From Paramacrobiotus metropolitanus (Eukaryota; Tardigrada; Eutardigrada; Parachela; Macrobiotidae): a stretch of 64,000 nt of DNA. The position numbers and the translations under genes were made by a program. The notes below the pieces were generated by a model that saw only the letters and a program-made list of their open reading frames with translations, had not been told where the DNA came from and searched no databases. Shown one piece after another: positions 1-10,347 of this stretch. Where the stretch lies: the NCBI RefSeq assembly GCF_019649055.1, contig NW_026570369.1:62001-126000 (forward strand). Reading direction: 5' to 3'. Each line of letters starts with the position of its first letter. The stretch's first letter is position 1.

Positions 1-452
1 GTCATTGAGTTATCGCTTGAACTTGTCCGCTCTGAGTCTGATTCACTGCTCTCACATTCTTGTGCCGCAGCTCGACCTTTGAGCCTTCTCAAATGGACGT
101 TCGTCAACTCCTTCGTCCTCCGATGAAAGGTCGCTTTCGTTTTCCCGCGACTCGCTAAGTTTTTTCGCTTTCGGAATTTTGAGCCCGTTTCCTTCGTCTT
201 CTTTCCGTTTCGTGCAGCGACCCTCGGGTGACTGCGTGCCACACGTTTTTTCGTTAATGACCTTTCTGTTTGATTGAAGTTTGACCTTTCCAATTCGTCA
301 ATTTCTTCAAGGCTCAATAATGACCTTTCAGTCGCTTCAATCGGTGGCCGTTCGTCTTCAGCATTATCGGGTGACCTTTCGTCAGCTTTTGCCTCAGGTA
401 CTGAGTTGTGCTGCTCATTCGACATTTTTTCTACTTTCTCTTTAAATTTTCT
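1..452 (-). pseudogene. Element 1 spacer downstream of the protease, continuing off the left edge
   Basis: No recognisable domain. The minus strand is rich in Lys, Glu and Ser codons in short open stretches, as in the neighbouring spacer. At least four TGACCTTT motifs (around 262, 284, 323 and 370) show it still belongs to element 1. RT would be expected further left. Confidence 0.4.
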
Positions 453-1394
453 TCACATTTCACCTCTGCCTGTTAACATCTGTGCGGTACTAAATGCTGA
501 TGTGCGTGAATCTTCTGATTCATTCGATCCTCCTTCAGCTTTTTCCTTTAGCGTTTCCTCCTTCTCTGTTTCTTTTTGGGCCATTTTGTAACCTTTGGGT
601 CGTTTGGGACCGACGACGACGCAATTTGCCATCAGTTTTTCGGTGACCCAATCATCACTCGAAATCGTTTCATACATGCACCACGTATCACCACCTCGTT
701 CTGGGTATTCATGTCCGTCTGGATCTGGTGCAATGGTCACTTTCTTCTTTACCATTAACCCCGGTAACCTTCTTTTCCGGGTCACCTGTAATTCCCGCAT
801 CTCCTTTACATCAAACCTGGGGATTTCTGCTTCGAATTCTTTCCAGTACTTTTCGAACGATTTTTCATTCCCCTCTTTTGGCGCATTATAGTATGCTTCG
901 AATGATTCATAAACGGGTTTGCTGAGTCCTGCTGGAAAGATGATCGTTCTTCCTTGACCTTTAAACATGTAATTTACTGGGAAGTCCCAAAATAGATCGA
1001 CTTCGTCCCAAATCTCTCCTTCGTCGATTGTTTCTTGTAATTCTCGTTCAAATTTCCGTTCCGTTAACACTGGGTCGAGGGGATCTTGGATTCCATTATC
1101 CGCACGTTGTTGCCAATGGATCAGCAATTTTCCTCTTCATGTTATAAGGTTTTTCACGCTTGATAACCAAGCCCGATATTTGTTCCAGTGATATCGTTCC
1201 GCGTGTTGTTTCCACATTTCGTTTGTCCGCATGATGCTTTTCGCTTCCTTTTGGACTTGACCTTTAAGGTCTGCCAGTGCGGCATCACATTTTGGCCATT
1301 CTGTAGGATCATCTTGAGAGGCATTTTGGCAGCATTCAGTGAAAAAAATTGTGGTTGCACTCTGCACGGATCCTCGTACTAACCGTGGTGACAA
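453..1394 (-). pseudogene. Element 1 protease-RT connector region
   Basis: Two minus-strand open stretches, 453-1,127 (224 codons) and 1,137-1,394, lie downstream of the protease. The longer one is acidic, with a segment containing DTWCMYETISSDDW that resembles TYRCIICQDNIDGVVW in element 2 at about 51.15 kb. Both elements therefore appear to carry an extra domain between protease and RT that standard Gypsy elements lack. Its role is unknown; a nucleic-acid or protein-binding linker is possible. The C-terminal 60 residues are Glu/Lys/Ser-rich and probably disordered. Confidence 0.45.
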
Positions 1395-1528
1395 CTCCCG
1401 GCTCGTTTTTCTGAAGTAAGTGTCCTTTGATCCGTTTGCGGATTAACATCTTTATTATCCTGTGTTGTGACCTTGCTCACATTCGAGTTGAATCACGCTC
1501 GCTTCGTCAGAGGATATTTCGATGACCT

Positions 1529-2335
1529 TTAGTTTTTATTAGTTCGGTGACCTTTTAACTGTTCAATCGCTTTGTTGCGAATTTCACTCGCGAACATGTG
1601 CTCCTCTTCGGCTATTCGTTTTAACATTACCCGTGACCTTTTACACTTTTTATCTTTCCAAATTTTAGCCGTCTTTATTTCCAGTGACTCGTGTACTGGG
1701 ATAGGCTTTGCCCACTCCATGCCAGGCACAAGCGATTGTTTCATTGCAACTGCCGCCTCTTTCTGTATGGCCGCTATCTGTTCGAGTGTTGGTGACCTCT
1801 CATCTTTGGTAGCAGATCGTGGTTCGAAAAAGGTCGTACCGACGTTTTTCGGATCCGGCTCTGGTACAAAGTCCTCAGCTCCTATCGCTGTTCACCTTTC
1901 GTTTTCCTTTCCCAGTGCCTCTGGTACTAGGATAACTTTTCCTTCATTTCCCTTTTCATTTGTCGTTCTCGGTGCCTGTGGCACCGGGATAATTTCTTCT
2001 TGCTGCGCTTTCATCTCTTTCTGCTGCACTTTTGTCATTCCAGGTGCCTCTGGTACTGGGATAACTTTTCCTTCATTTCCCTTTTCATTTGTCGTTCTCG
2101 GTGCCTGCGGTACCGGGATAATTTCTTCTTGCTGCGCTTTCATCTCTTTCTGCTGCACTTTTGTCATTCCAGATGTCTCTGGTACTGGGATGACCTTATC
2201 TCTACCTTTTGTGTCAGCAGTGACAGATTTAACGTATTCTCAATTTCCTGCTGGATCACTTTCAGTTGTTCAAGTGTCGGCAATTCTTCTTGTACCATCG
2301 TTTTTTTTCTTTTCCCGGCGCCTCTGGTACTGGGA
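1529..2335 (-). pseudogene. Element 1 low-complexity spacer after the protease
   Basis: Minus-strand coding between protease and connector, in pieces (1,529-1,744 and 1,892-2,167 are open). It is dominated by Gln, Lys, Glu and Pro, with repeated IPVPxAP motifs and KEMKAQQEE segments, so it is predicted to be unstructured or partly coiled coil. It contains two exact-phase 43-codon repeats listed separately. The plus-strand open frame over 1,572-2,339 is the Phe/Ser/Cys-rich antisense shadow and is not a gene. Confidence 0.45.
1912..2169 (-). repeat. Two tandem copies of a 129-bp (43-codon) unit
   Basis: The segments 1,912-2,040 and 2,041-2,169 are nearly identical. Each encodes IPVPEAP followed by a KVQQKEMKAQQEE stretch and a second IPVPQAP half-unit. 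A further diverged half-unit follows near 2,170-2,200 and another near 2,310-2,335. The length is a multiple of three, which suggests expansion while the frame was still translated. Confidence 0.8.
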
Positions 2336-2746
2336 CTAGCGTTTTATTAGCAGCTTGAGCATTTCCCGTCTGTTTTGCAGGTTCGGTGACCTTCCGACTT
2401 GAACTTTAGCGACTGGTTTCGGATCATCTTCTTTCTCTTCTTCTCCTTCATTGTCCATTAGTACAAATTTCTTTTCCAAGAAATCAAACCCTAGTAACAC
2501 CTGTATGTCATCGCATTTTGTTCGGACGTAGAAGGAATGTTCGCTAGTCTTTTGCATTAAGGTCACTGGTGCTACACAATAATGCGTTACCAAGAATCCT
2601 GACGTTCCGCGGATTCCATTAATCTTCACCAATCTATCAGGTGGCAATGGAAGCATATGAAGTCTATTCTTCTCACGAAACGGCTTACTGATCAGCGACG
2701 TCTCAGCGCCAGTGTCCAACATTGCGGTGACCTTCATGTCTCCCAC
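2336..2746 (-). pseudogene. Element 1 retropepsin-like aspartic protease
   Basis: A 136-codon open frame begins GDMKVTAMLDTGAETSLI. The DTGAE(T)S motif is the active-site loop of retroviral and Gypsy proteases, where the Asp acts as a dimer; the enzyme cleaves gag-pol. A second typical feature is the VLLGFDFL motif near residue 85 (ILG(x)D region). It aligns along its length with the element 2 protease (50,342 on), including the VTHxCxAPVT segment. The acidic GEEEKEDD tail leads into the spacer. This frame is intact, but the element as a whole is broken. Confidence 0.82.
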
Positions 2747-2997
2747 TTACACTTCATGTGTGTACGCTTCAATTCTCTTGGGCAATTTTCCGTTTTGAAT
2801 CTTCAAGGTATGAATCTTACATTTCACTGGGATCAACGATACTGGTCCCGGATCCATGTCGGGAGGTACTTGCCCCTTCGCTGAAGCCCTTTCAGTATCT
2901 CGCTCAACTTATCAATTCTGTGTGGCACGTCAGTCCGAACATCATAAAATTTTCAGGTATTTTTATTCGTTGCCTTCAACTCCTTACGTCTTTGTCA
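2747..2997 (-). other. Element 1 sequence between the Polinton and the protease
   Basis: Minus-strand coding-like sequence without a recognised domain. It reads open in one frame apart from a stop close to the Polinton. It should join element 1 sequence at 18,932 on the other side of the insertion. Confidence 0.4.
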
Positions 2998-3280
2998 GTA
3001 GTATGCTGATGGTTATGAACCAGTTTTTTTTATTCGTGGGGTCTAAATTGTTTGCCCTAGGGGATAATTAACGGTCTGTGTGTTTATAATAAGCGTCGTG
3101 TTTTTTGACCGGAGTAGGTTTTAACGAGTGGAATGTTTTTTGATATGTAATTTTGGTAAAATACGTCATGAAATTGCAGACGAAATATCGTTTCGTTAGA
3201 CGGTATTGTGAAAATGGTACACTGATTAGTACATTACCGTTTGTTTTTGAGTGACATAAACAAAAAAGGAAAAAAGGAAG
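2998..3280 (+). repeat. Polinton left terminal inverted repeat
   Basis: Starts AGTAGTATGCTGATGG and matches the reverse complement of the right end over roughly 280 bp, including GTTTGCCCTAGGGGATAATT, with about one difference in eight bases plus small indels. The outer 60 bp include TTATGAACCA and a T-run. The divergence means the ends are old or come from different copies. Confidence 0.85.
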
Positions 3281-3329
3281 CTTGATCTGTGGTCGGGTAA
3301 GTATGCTACCGCGGTAACACACGTTCCAA

Positions 3330-4540
3330 TATTACTGATCATATCCACATCGAAGAAGCCGCTCAAAAATTTGGAAGAAATTTGGTTTGCATTCAAAATG
3401 TTTCTCAGTCAAGGTAAACCGCAGCTACATTTTTCAAATATTTAGAACAGATCTAAGATTATTTGCGAATGGTATGGTATTTTTTTTGGGCTTCTGATTT
3501 GGAAACCCTTCCTTTTGTGATAGTTCCGATGGCTCTGACGTTGATATTGCAACATGTTTTGGACTATGTGTTAGAAGGTGTACATCCTAAAGAGATGGTG
3601 CGAGTGCGAATCGATTCAAACTCTCTGAACTACCCAATTTGGACACCGCTGATACAAAGATCGCAACTTGCTGTGCGCTGATGGATGGCGGAAGTAGCAA
3701 GGGTGCTCAACTCTTAAGAAGAATTCAGCATGGACAAACACTTTGAAGTACTAGGGAAACACACTATAATTCTCAGAGGCAGCTGTGTCCGCGACGTTCC
3801 CATATTACTAAAAAAGAGGATTTAGAGAATGGGATCCGTCATTTTGATAACAAATGCCGATAGTATTTGTCTCGCAAGAGCTTTAGTCGTCGGAATGGCC
3901 TATGCGGACGGTGATAAACAGAAGTGTCGAAGGATTAGGCGTGGAGAGAAGCTTCAATCGACAGAAGCAAAAGCGTTGATAAAGAATGCAGGACTGGATG
4001 AAAGAGAGTATACAATAGCGGATGTCCCATTTTTCCAGCAAGCACTTGCGGAATACCAGATCATTATTGTGAGTGCAGATAACGCCAACAGCATCGTGTA
4101 CAGCGGATCCAAACAGGGCAAACGCATAGTCTTGCTGCATCATGACCATCATTTTGACTTGCTCAATTCGCTGCCAGCATTTTTCAAAGGAATTGCTGGT
4201 GTTACGCATGCAACAAAGGCTACAATGAAAGAGCAAATCATCGTTGTGAATCAATTTGCCACTCGTGTTTGCGCAACGATTGCGAGGCGGACAAAAGAAA
4301 CGTCATCGAATGCTAGGATCGCCATCGTAAATTATATGGTTCCGGTTGTTTCGCCGAGCATAAGGTCGGATCTACTCCCACACAAAAACAACGGAAAAGT
4401 ATTTGTCAGTCAGCTTTAAAGTGCCAGCAATGCTTCCGTGTGGTATCAAAAGAAATCGGAGAGGTGTTGGCCAGCATCAATGCGGAGAAGTATACTGTCA
4501 AACATGCAAAGTCCACGAAAATAGTTTGTAAGCTAGAATA
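3330..4540 (+). pseudogene. Fragment of a second Polinton DNA polymerase, N-terminal region
   Basis: Plus-strand pieces at 3,463-3,681 and 3,829-4,419, then a third in another frame to about 4,535. They correspond to the N-terminal half of the main polymerase on the opposite strand. LNYPIW parallels LDNPIY; EYQIIIVSADNAN parallels EYQIKVISADHSN; and a QHQCGEVYCQTC piece near 4,470 parallels HQCGEMYCTVC. The exonuclease and palm are absent. It carries several frameshifts and at least one in-frame TAG. It is a leftover of another Polinton, oriented opposite to the main gene, just inside the left TIR. Confidence 0.72.
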
Positions 4541-4880
4541 GCATCCTCGCTCTGATTGGTCAGACACGCCCCCTTCTCTGATTGGTCAGAACCGAACCGA
4601 ACCGAGACCGGACCAAACCGAACCGGACCAAGCCGAGACCGAAACGGACCGTTCTCAGCCGAACTTTACCCCCACCCTGTCAGTTTTCTTTGAGTACATG
4701 CATAATAGTTTGACCGGTGACAGCTGGCGATGATGACGTAACTGGCATAAGCCTAAAACTCACAATCGCATCAACATGAATACAGCGTTTCATGCCAATG
4801 AATTCCAAGTAATGGGCATACAGCCTCTTTTTCTATCAAAACAACAAAACGTTTCCGCTAAAATTAACAACAAAGTACCC
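4541..4880. other. Spacer with short repeats inside the Polinton
   Basis: No coding sequence recognised. CTCTGATTGGTCAGA occurs twice (about 4,550 and 4,575). A run of ACCGAACCGAGACCGGACC-type degenerate repeats follows at about 4,588-4,655. It separates the inverted polymerase fragment from the 3' end of the main polymerase gene. Confidence 0.5.
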
Positions 4881-5185
4881 GCTAGCCGCCCAAATTTAAA
4901 TTACTGCTTCGTACCAAAAGGCAAGGTAAAAAAGTCAGGAAAAAGCATGCGCTTATCGTCGACCATCTGCAGCTTTTTAAATAACTGCACAGTATTGATC
5001 TCCTGGGTCTTGCCGTTCCGCTTGATGAACTGCGGGTAGATGACCTGCACATGGCTGTCGGTGCCATCCAAAAGGCGTTGCAAGGCATGAAAGTCCAGTG
5101 CTTTCCCCGTGCGCGTAAAGGATTTTGTAATTTCATCAAAATCCAGGATATCCTCAGTGTATCCATTCTGCGCGATCCCCTTGGC

Positions 5186-5248
5186 CTAACAGAATTATCA
5201 AATTATTTAAAAGTACGAGCACACAAAGCACAAGTACAGTATTCGTAC
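5186..5248 (-). other. Predicted 63-nt intron in the polymerase C-terminal part
   Basis: The minus strand reads AAG|GTACGAAT at the 5' end and TTCTGTTAG|GCC at the 3' end, with an in-frame TAA inside. Removing it would keep the frame and join two parts that each look like Polinton polymerase C-terminal sequence. The length is typical of short invertebrate introns. The alternative is two random frameshifts plus an insertion. Confidence 0.6.
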
Positions 5249-8200
5249 CTTCAATTTAATCCGTCCGGTGTCGGTTTCGTAGCTGTAGACCTTTGGAACG
5301 CATGATACAAACTTGACGATATGGCTCTCGCCGGCCTGCAACTGGTCGTCCCAATCACCCAGGATGCTCCCGGTCTCTGGCAGCCAGTCCCCGGGGCGGT
5401 GGAGGAATACGACAGAGTCGGTGTCGTAGTACATGAGGCGGTCGTCCAACTTCTCCATCAGGGCCAGCAACACAAGACGGGCATGGGCTGTCGTAAACGC
5501 GGCCACCGCAACGTTGGTTGCATTGCTACCTTCGTTGTAATCGTCACCTTGCCGGTAGGTTACCATAAGACAGGCGTCGTTGATTGCAAACACGTCCAGG
5601 ATTTCGACCGCTTTGGAGCGGATCAAGTCCACATAATCTTTTACCTTGTAGATGAACTTTGTCCTTGACATGTCGTCCCGCTGACCCTGCTTGCCCCACA
5701 AGCAGTTGAGACAGTTTTTAGCTACATTGCGCCGGCCGGCATCGTAAATCATGGCCTCAGGATCAATATCAATGCCTTCCCGCTCTTTGTCCCGGCGAAT
5801 GAAGTCATCTTTTTGCCGTTGTGTCTTGCACCAGCTCGGCCAACCGCTGGCCTCCATCTTGACTTTAAGAAATTTGTTCATGTACGCAGCATACAAGCGA
5901 CTGGCGTTAGTGCGCCCCCTTTAAATGCTTCGCGCGGGTTGAGCGGCTCACGGAGATTTTGTGTGGATAGGAACGCGGCGATTTCTGTCTCCTGGCGCTC
6001 TTTCAACCACTGGCATTCCCACATTGTGACCACAGTGTAGTTTTTATCCTCCAGGTACCGTACACGGTCTAAATACTCTTCGTACACTTCACGCATGAGC
6101 TTTCGAGAGAATGGTGAACGATCTTTGGGTTCGGTGCACTCTGGATGACCGTGGAACGCGCATCCGTTATACTCGTATACTGTACGAGTACTGGCAACCA
6201 GGCCGTCAACAAAGTACGGTCCATCTTTACTTCTTTACCGTTTCGGCCAAGCTGAATACGTCAATTGGCTGCACGATTTAATACTTCTAACCATTGCGCG
6301 GCTTGTATGCTAGTGCAGCGTTTGCGGTGCGGGCCGTGGGCGGACAGTACAGCTATCCTTTTAGGTTCCAAGTGGTACGTACGGTAGTAACAATTACAGG
6401 CTGACGACATGGTGATACTATCCAGAGGGATCAGAGTTGTGAGAGCAGTAAAATCCTGTACGAACTTGAGTGCACACGGTCGGAGTACGGTGACGTCATT
6501 GGAACAGTAGGACATAATTACAGCGCGGAAATCAAAACGGCCGTTAGCGGCTTCTTTGGCTTCGGCGTGCCATTTGAGGAATTCTTGCTTGTCTTTCTGT
6601 TTCAGACCGTCGGACATGTACATTTCCGGCTCAGGCCAGGGCAGGATCTTGTCTCAGTTATCTGGATGATTTAAATTGTGCGGAAAATCACCTTTCTCTA
6701 CGGTAACGTCAAGGCCGACCGCCTTGGGTAGGCTGCTGAGACGCATGGGCAAAAGGTTTAGAGTGTTGCGAGCGGTTATGTTCAGAGAACGGTATCGGAG
6801 TTGCAGCAGCTGACTCCCCCGCTTGATAACCTCGACACCTTGCAACTTGTTGTCCAAAAGATGCTTGAGAACAAAGTGGCCGTTATAACCTCGAAAATTA
6901 TACGCGATCGTGGTGTGGTTACGATGTTGTTCTGAAAACAGCCATTCACCGAACTGGCGGCCAACGTCTAAAGTCATCGGCTGTCCGTCGGCAGGGAAAC
7001 GAAACTCTGTCCCATCCTCATACTGGGCATCTACGCATGCTGGAGTGTGACAATTAACCGGATCGTTGAACGTCTCATAGTCGAAGAAGATGTAATGCGT
7101 TTCCGGCTCGGGGCGCTCAGGTGCTGCAGGCAACGGCTTTGGAAAAGTTTTCAAAAAACATTTGTGCGTGGCTTGTTGCACCCATTCCTGGCACACGGTG
7201 CAGTACATTTCCCCACACTGATGCTTGGCATCCTTGCGAAACAAGAGACTTACAAACTGTTTCCAATCGGCACAGTAGAACAGCTGCTCGCAAAAGGTCT
7301 TTCCGTTGCGGCGGGTTGCTTTGTGAATATCAAAGCACGCTTGGTGATTGAAGCAACGACGACAGTTCTCACAATGAACACGGGTACTAGGAACACAGTC
7401 ATTTGCCGGGCGGTAGCTGTATCGACATTTGGCACCACAGTGATGTCGCTCTTTGCTGCTGTACGGTAGAACGCAGTCTCCGCAATAGTAAGAGGAGTTA
7501 AAAATCCCATTAACCGTGGTAACCAGATCAAAATGGTTATTCTCCAACAGCACATAAATCTCCTGCATCTCCGGCCCCTTCTTTTCCGGTACACGCGCAA
7601 TAACCATGTTGCTATGATCGGCGGAGATCACTTTAATTTGGTATTCCGGAAAACATTCTTCTTGTATGGTCGCTAAGTCGTCCAAATCGCAAGGACGACC
7701 GGTGGGTAACTCACACAACTGCACGATTTCTTTGGCGTGAGAAGTCAACTTGGTTATACATTTTTTACCATATAAATGCTTCCACTGGTTCTTGTACTGA
7801 TCTTGTACGTCATGCGTCAGTCGATATTTTCCAAGGTATAGCGCCGCCGGTAAGCAAAGATTATCCTCGGCACGTACGGTAACGATCGGCTTACAAAACC
7901 GCTTTGCGTCTCTGGCGATGTGTCGGTGTTTTCTTTTCCACGATCCACCACTGGGCATAATGGTACGGAAGATACGAATGGTAAACGTATCATCCAGAAC
8001 AGTGCGTCCCGAGTTGGCCTTGGTAAAGGCAGCGATGAGATCTGCTACGTTAAAGTCCGACAGTCTACGCATCGACAGATAAATCGGATTGTCCAGCGTT
8101 TGACAGTCGGTGGATACATTGATGCGGTCGGAGGGGTCAAAGGTTTCAAGAAACAGCTTCAGCACCGCCTCCAGGATCAGTGGCATGAGCAAGACAGTTT

Positions 8201-8348
8201 CTTCTTTGGAAAAGATACGGGGTAGAGAAGCAATCCGTATACAGTACTCGTACTCGCCGCTGTTGAATTTCTTAAAACTCCGCTCCTTAACTTTTTGAAG
8301 ACTGAACAAGCTCGCAAAGTCTGGTAAGTCGGTAATATCATCCATAGT

Positions 8349-9076
8349 CTACAAAATTTCTCTGCGTTTTAATTTTTGCAATTATTATTATTAAGTAATG
8401 TGTGTTAATTATTAAGTAATTAAGTGTTAACGTTCAAAAATAATTATTACTAAGAAACAGTGTATTAACAGATATTGTTGTTTAAAATGATAACAGCAAT
8501 GTTGACGTCAGCTTAGTGGAGTTATTGGTTTAGTATGACTCACCAATGGCTTGGGCGCGCTTGGATTTTCTTCGACTGGCTCATCAACATCCTTGTCTTC
8601 GAGTACCTGAAGAGAGTTATCTTATATTTTATTTGTTTACTCTGCTTGGATAGTGAAGACATACCGCAATCCTGCCGTCCAGCGCATTCCGGTTTTCTCC
8701 GCCACCATGCTGACTGGGTAAGTTCTGCAAAAACGTTAAAGTTTTTAAAATTGTTTGCTTTAATATACGGCAGCCGTAGTTATAATGTAGCGCTATGCGC
8801 TATCTTTCGTGTTGTTCGGAAAAACAAGTCGTGGTTATTGTGTGTTTAGCTTAGACAGACAGAGTAAGACGATCTCGATAGAGTGTCAGCTGGGTGATAT
8901 CTATCTTATTGATCAGAAAAACTTACCCCGGCATTCCGAATCCCTTCAGCAAAAATCGCCGCGCTGTCTTTTCGGTCGGCATCCGTCAGTACGTAAGGGG
9001 TAGACTGACATGGCCCCTCGGCAAATATAGCATCAGTATCCAGGCGGTCGTCATCCGTAATAATATAATCATCCAT
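8349..9076 (-). other. Three short 5' exons and introns of the polymerase gene
   Basis: Three minus-strand open segments sit between clean splice signals, all in phase 0. Exon 1 (9,076-8,927, 50 codons, starting MDDYIITDDD) ends at GGG|GTAAGT. Exon 2 (8,724-8,665, 20 codons) follows TTTTTGCAG and ends at GCG|GTATGT. Exon 3 (8,606-8,544, 21 codons) follows CTCTCTTCAG and ends at TTG|GTGAGT. The next acceptor, TTTTGTAG at about 8,349, leads directly into the main exon. Introns are 202, 58 and 195 nt. The encoded extension is acidic. An in-frame ATG at 9,100 would add eight codons. Confidence 0.62.
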
Positions 9077-9338
9077 AGTAGAAGTGTATCGCACTTGCAA
9101 AAAAGTGAAACTAAATGTGCAGTGCAGTGACGCAAGGACTTTTAAAAACTTTCAGCGCCAGATTGCACTGGCGTTGTCGACTGGTTGGCTACTGATAATG
9201 ATAGATCTGCCTTTCACTATTGCGCGCCACTGGCGATGGCTGGCAGCATGTTTAAACACGCCTGCGTGCTCTTTGACCCCCGCCGACATTTCCCTTTTCT
9301 TTGATTGATTGATTTTTGATGCTTTACTCGATAACAGT

Positions 9339-10172
9339 TCACAGCCTAGCAGAGAAACAACGAGTAGCGTTCAGTAACATTACTGCGGTAGACAAGACAG
9401 TGATACAAGCGATTCGAGCAGAGTCTACAACACACAGCATGACCACAAGGTCGAAACAGTACTTTAACATCAGCATCACAGCATACTTTACCTTGAAGTT
9501 TATTAACATATGTTTGCTTTTCTTACTTCTTTGACGCTTCGCTCGAGAGACGCTCGGATTCACAATGGAATTCTGAACAGTTTCGATGATAAAATTCTCG
9601 CCCTTGTGCTTTTCTACATAAGTACAGTCTGGGGCATGGCGTGCGTGCTCTTTCCAAGGTGTATCGTCGGGCATCCAGTCCTCGATTTGCAGTCCACACT
9701 GAAAACATTCCGTACGGTCCTTTCGTCCTGTGAAGAAAAATCCGGCCAAAGCCATCTCCCGTGGGTGTTGAGTCTTTGTCCAGCCGGCAAATGTGGCGAA
9801 ACGTTTTTCCATTTCTGCCATGCGGGGTGTGTGTAGGCTAGCACTAGGGGAAAGGCCTTTCACGTCTTGTCCCTTATTTATCGGGCAGTTGGGGGCCTCG
9901 CGTTTATGTTGATTGGGTAGAAATTCATCTCCAGGCCAGTCTCGTGCGCCCCATGCACAGAAAGCACAACGGACTTCATCAGGATAAGTACAGTAGTACA
10001 GGCCAGCAACAACCAGTTCCGCAGCGGGCATCAGCGGCCACGGCCAGTTGGCAAACGTGAGTAAAGGATTGTGTGCGTAACGCATATCCATTGTAGCCAG
10101 ACTGAATAATTTTCTAAACGGCGAGCGCTTAAGCAAGTTTGACTTCGCCAGTTGGAGTTGGCGATGACTCAT
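9339..10172 (-). CDS. Two-BIR inhibitor-of-apoptosis-like protein of the Polinton
   Basis: 277 codons, uninterrupted. BIR 1 lies around residues 35-100 (CAFCAWGARDWPGDEF, then NQH and APNC), BIR 2 around residues 120-185 (CFQCGLQIEDWMPDD, then EHARHAPDC). Both keep the CxxC...H...C zinc ligands and the Gly/Trp core. No RING or CARD is visible. After BIR 2 comes a basic KRQRSKKSK stretch, then a hydrophobic C-terminus that may be read-through of an intron, since AAG|GTAAAG occurs after the basic part (about 9,498). BIR proteins block caspases in hosts and insect viruses; such a role here is inferred. It overlaps the membrane ORF by 44 nt. Start could also be Met 28 or 30. Confidence 0.85.
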   Translation of the reverse strand: MSHRQLQLAKSNLLKRSPFRKLFSLATMDMRYAHNPLLTFANWPWPLMPAAELVVAGLYYCTYPDEVRCAFCAWGARDWPGDEFLPNQHKREAPNCPINKGQDVKGLSPSASLHTPRMAEMEKRFATFAGWTKTQHPREMALAGFFFTGRKDRTECFQCGLQIEDWMPDDTPWKEHARHAPDCTYVEKHKGENFIIETVQNSIVNPSVSRAKRQRSKKSKHMLINFKVKYAVMLMLKYCFDLVVMLCVVDSARIACITVLSTAVMLLNATRCFSARL

Positions 10173-10347
10173 CGCTGATCATTACGTCAATCGCGTCCTT
10201 GGTAATTCTGGCTGACTCGCTTATTCGTGTTGTGCTGTGTTCGACCACATGGCCACATATTTCCAAAATACTATATACTAAAAGCATGATTGTCCTCAAA
10301 ATTCCAAAAATAACCGAGATTATTTGCTTGAGTGTAGGTTTATCCAT
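10129..10347 (-). CDS. Small membrane protein, 72 residues
   Basis: Begins MDKPTLKQIISVIFGILR with a hydrophobic helix at about residues 8-32, followed by a polar tail ending GEVKLA. It overlaps the protease gene by 8 nt upstream and the BIR gene by 44 nt downstream, so protease, membrane ORF and BIR form a tight minus-strand chain. That packing, not homology, is the reason to accept it. Function unknown; small hydrophobic ORFs are common in Polintons. Confidence 0.55.
   Translation of the reverse strand: MDKPTLKQIISVIFGILRTIMLLVYSILEICGHVVEHSTTRISESARITKDAIDVMISDESSPTPTGEVKLA

Larger units (their letters stand above)
4901..9076 (-). pseudogene. Protein-primed family B DNA polymerase of the Polinton, spliced and broken
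   Basis: Would copy the linear element from a protein primer. Predicted exons: 9,076-8,927, 8,724-8,665, 8,606-8,544, 8,348-5,249 and 5,185-4,901. The fourth holds a Cys/His-rich zinc region (CENCRRCFNHQACF, CGEMYCTVC), then exonuclease motif I (FFDYETFND, about 7,070), motif II with YNGHF where Asp is usual, and motif III YCSNDV (about 6,500). The palm keeps the motif B side and YYDTDSV (motif C, about 5,430). Breaks: in-frame TGA near 6,657 and 6,262, a frameshift near 6,215, and an internal deletion with frameshift near 5,915 that removes the palm part containing SLYP motif A. The gene cannot encode a working polymerase. The C-terminus ends in a basic, Phe-rich tail at 4,901. Confidence 0.85.

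Noticed and set aside
1572-2339. Long plus-strand frame (255 codons), Phe/Ser/Cys-rich
   Set aside because: Antisense of the element 1 spacer with its 129-bp repeats; composition typical of a shadow frame.
1910-2340. CRISPR-like repeat array
   Set aside because: Only two in-frame 129-bp units, without spacers; eukaryotic coding repeat.
6600-6660. In-frame TGA codons in the polymerase as recoded codons
   Set aside because: The two polymerase stops do not fall on expected Cys positions and lie among frameshifts and a deletion; ordinary decay explains them.
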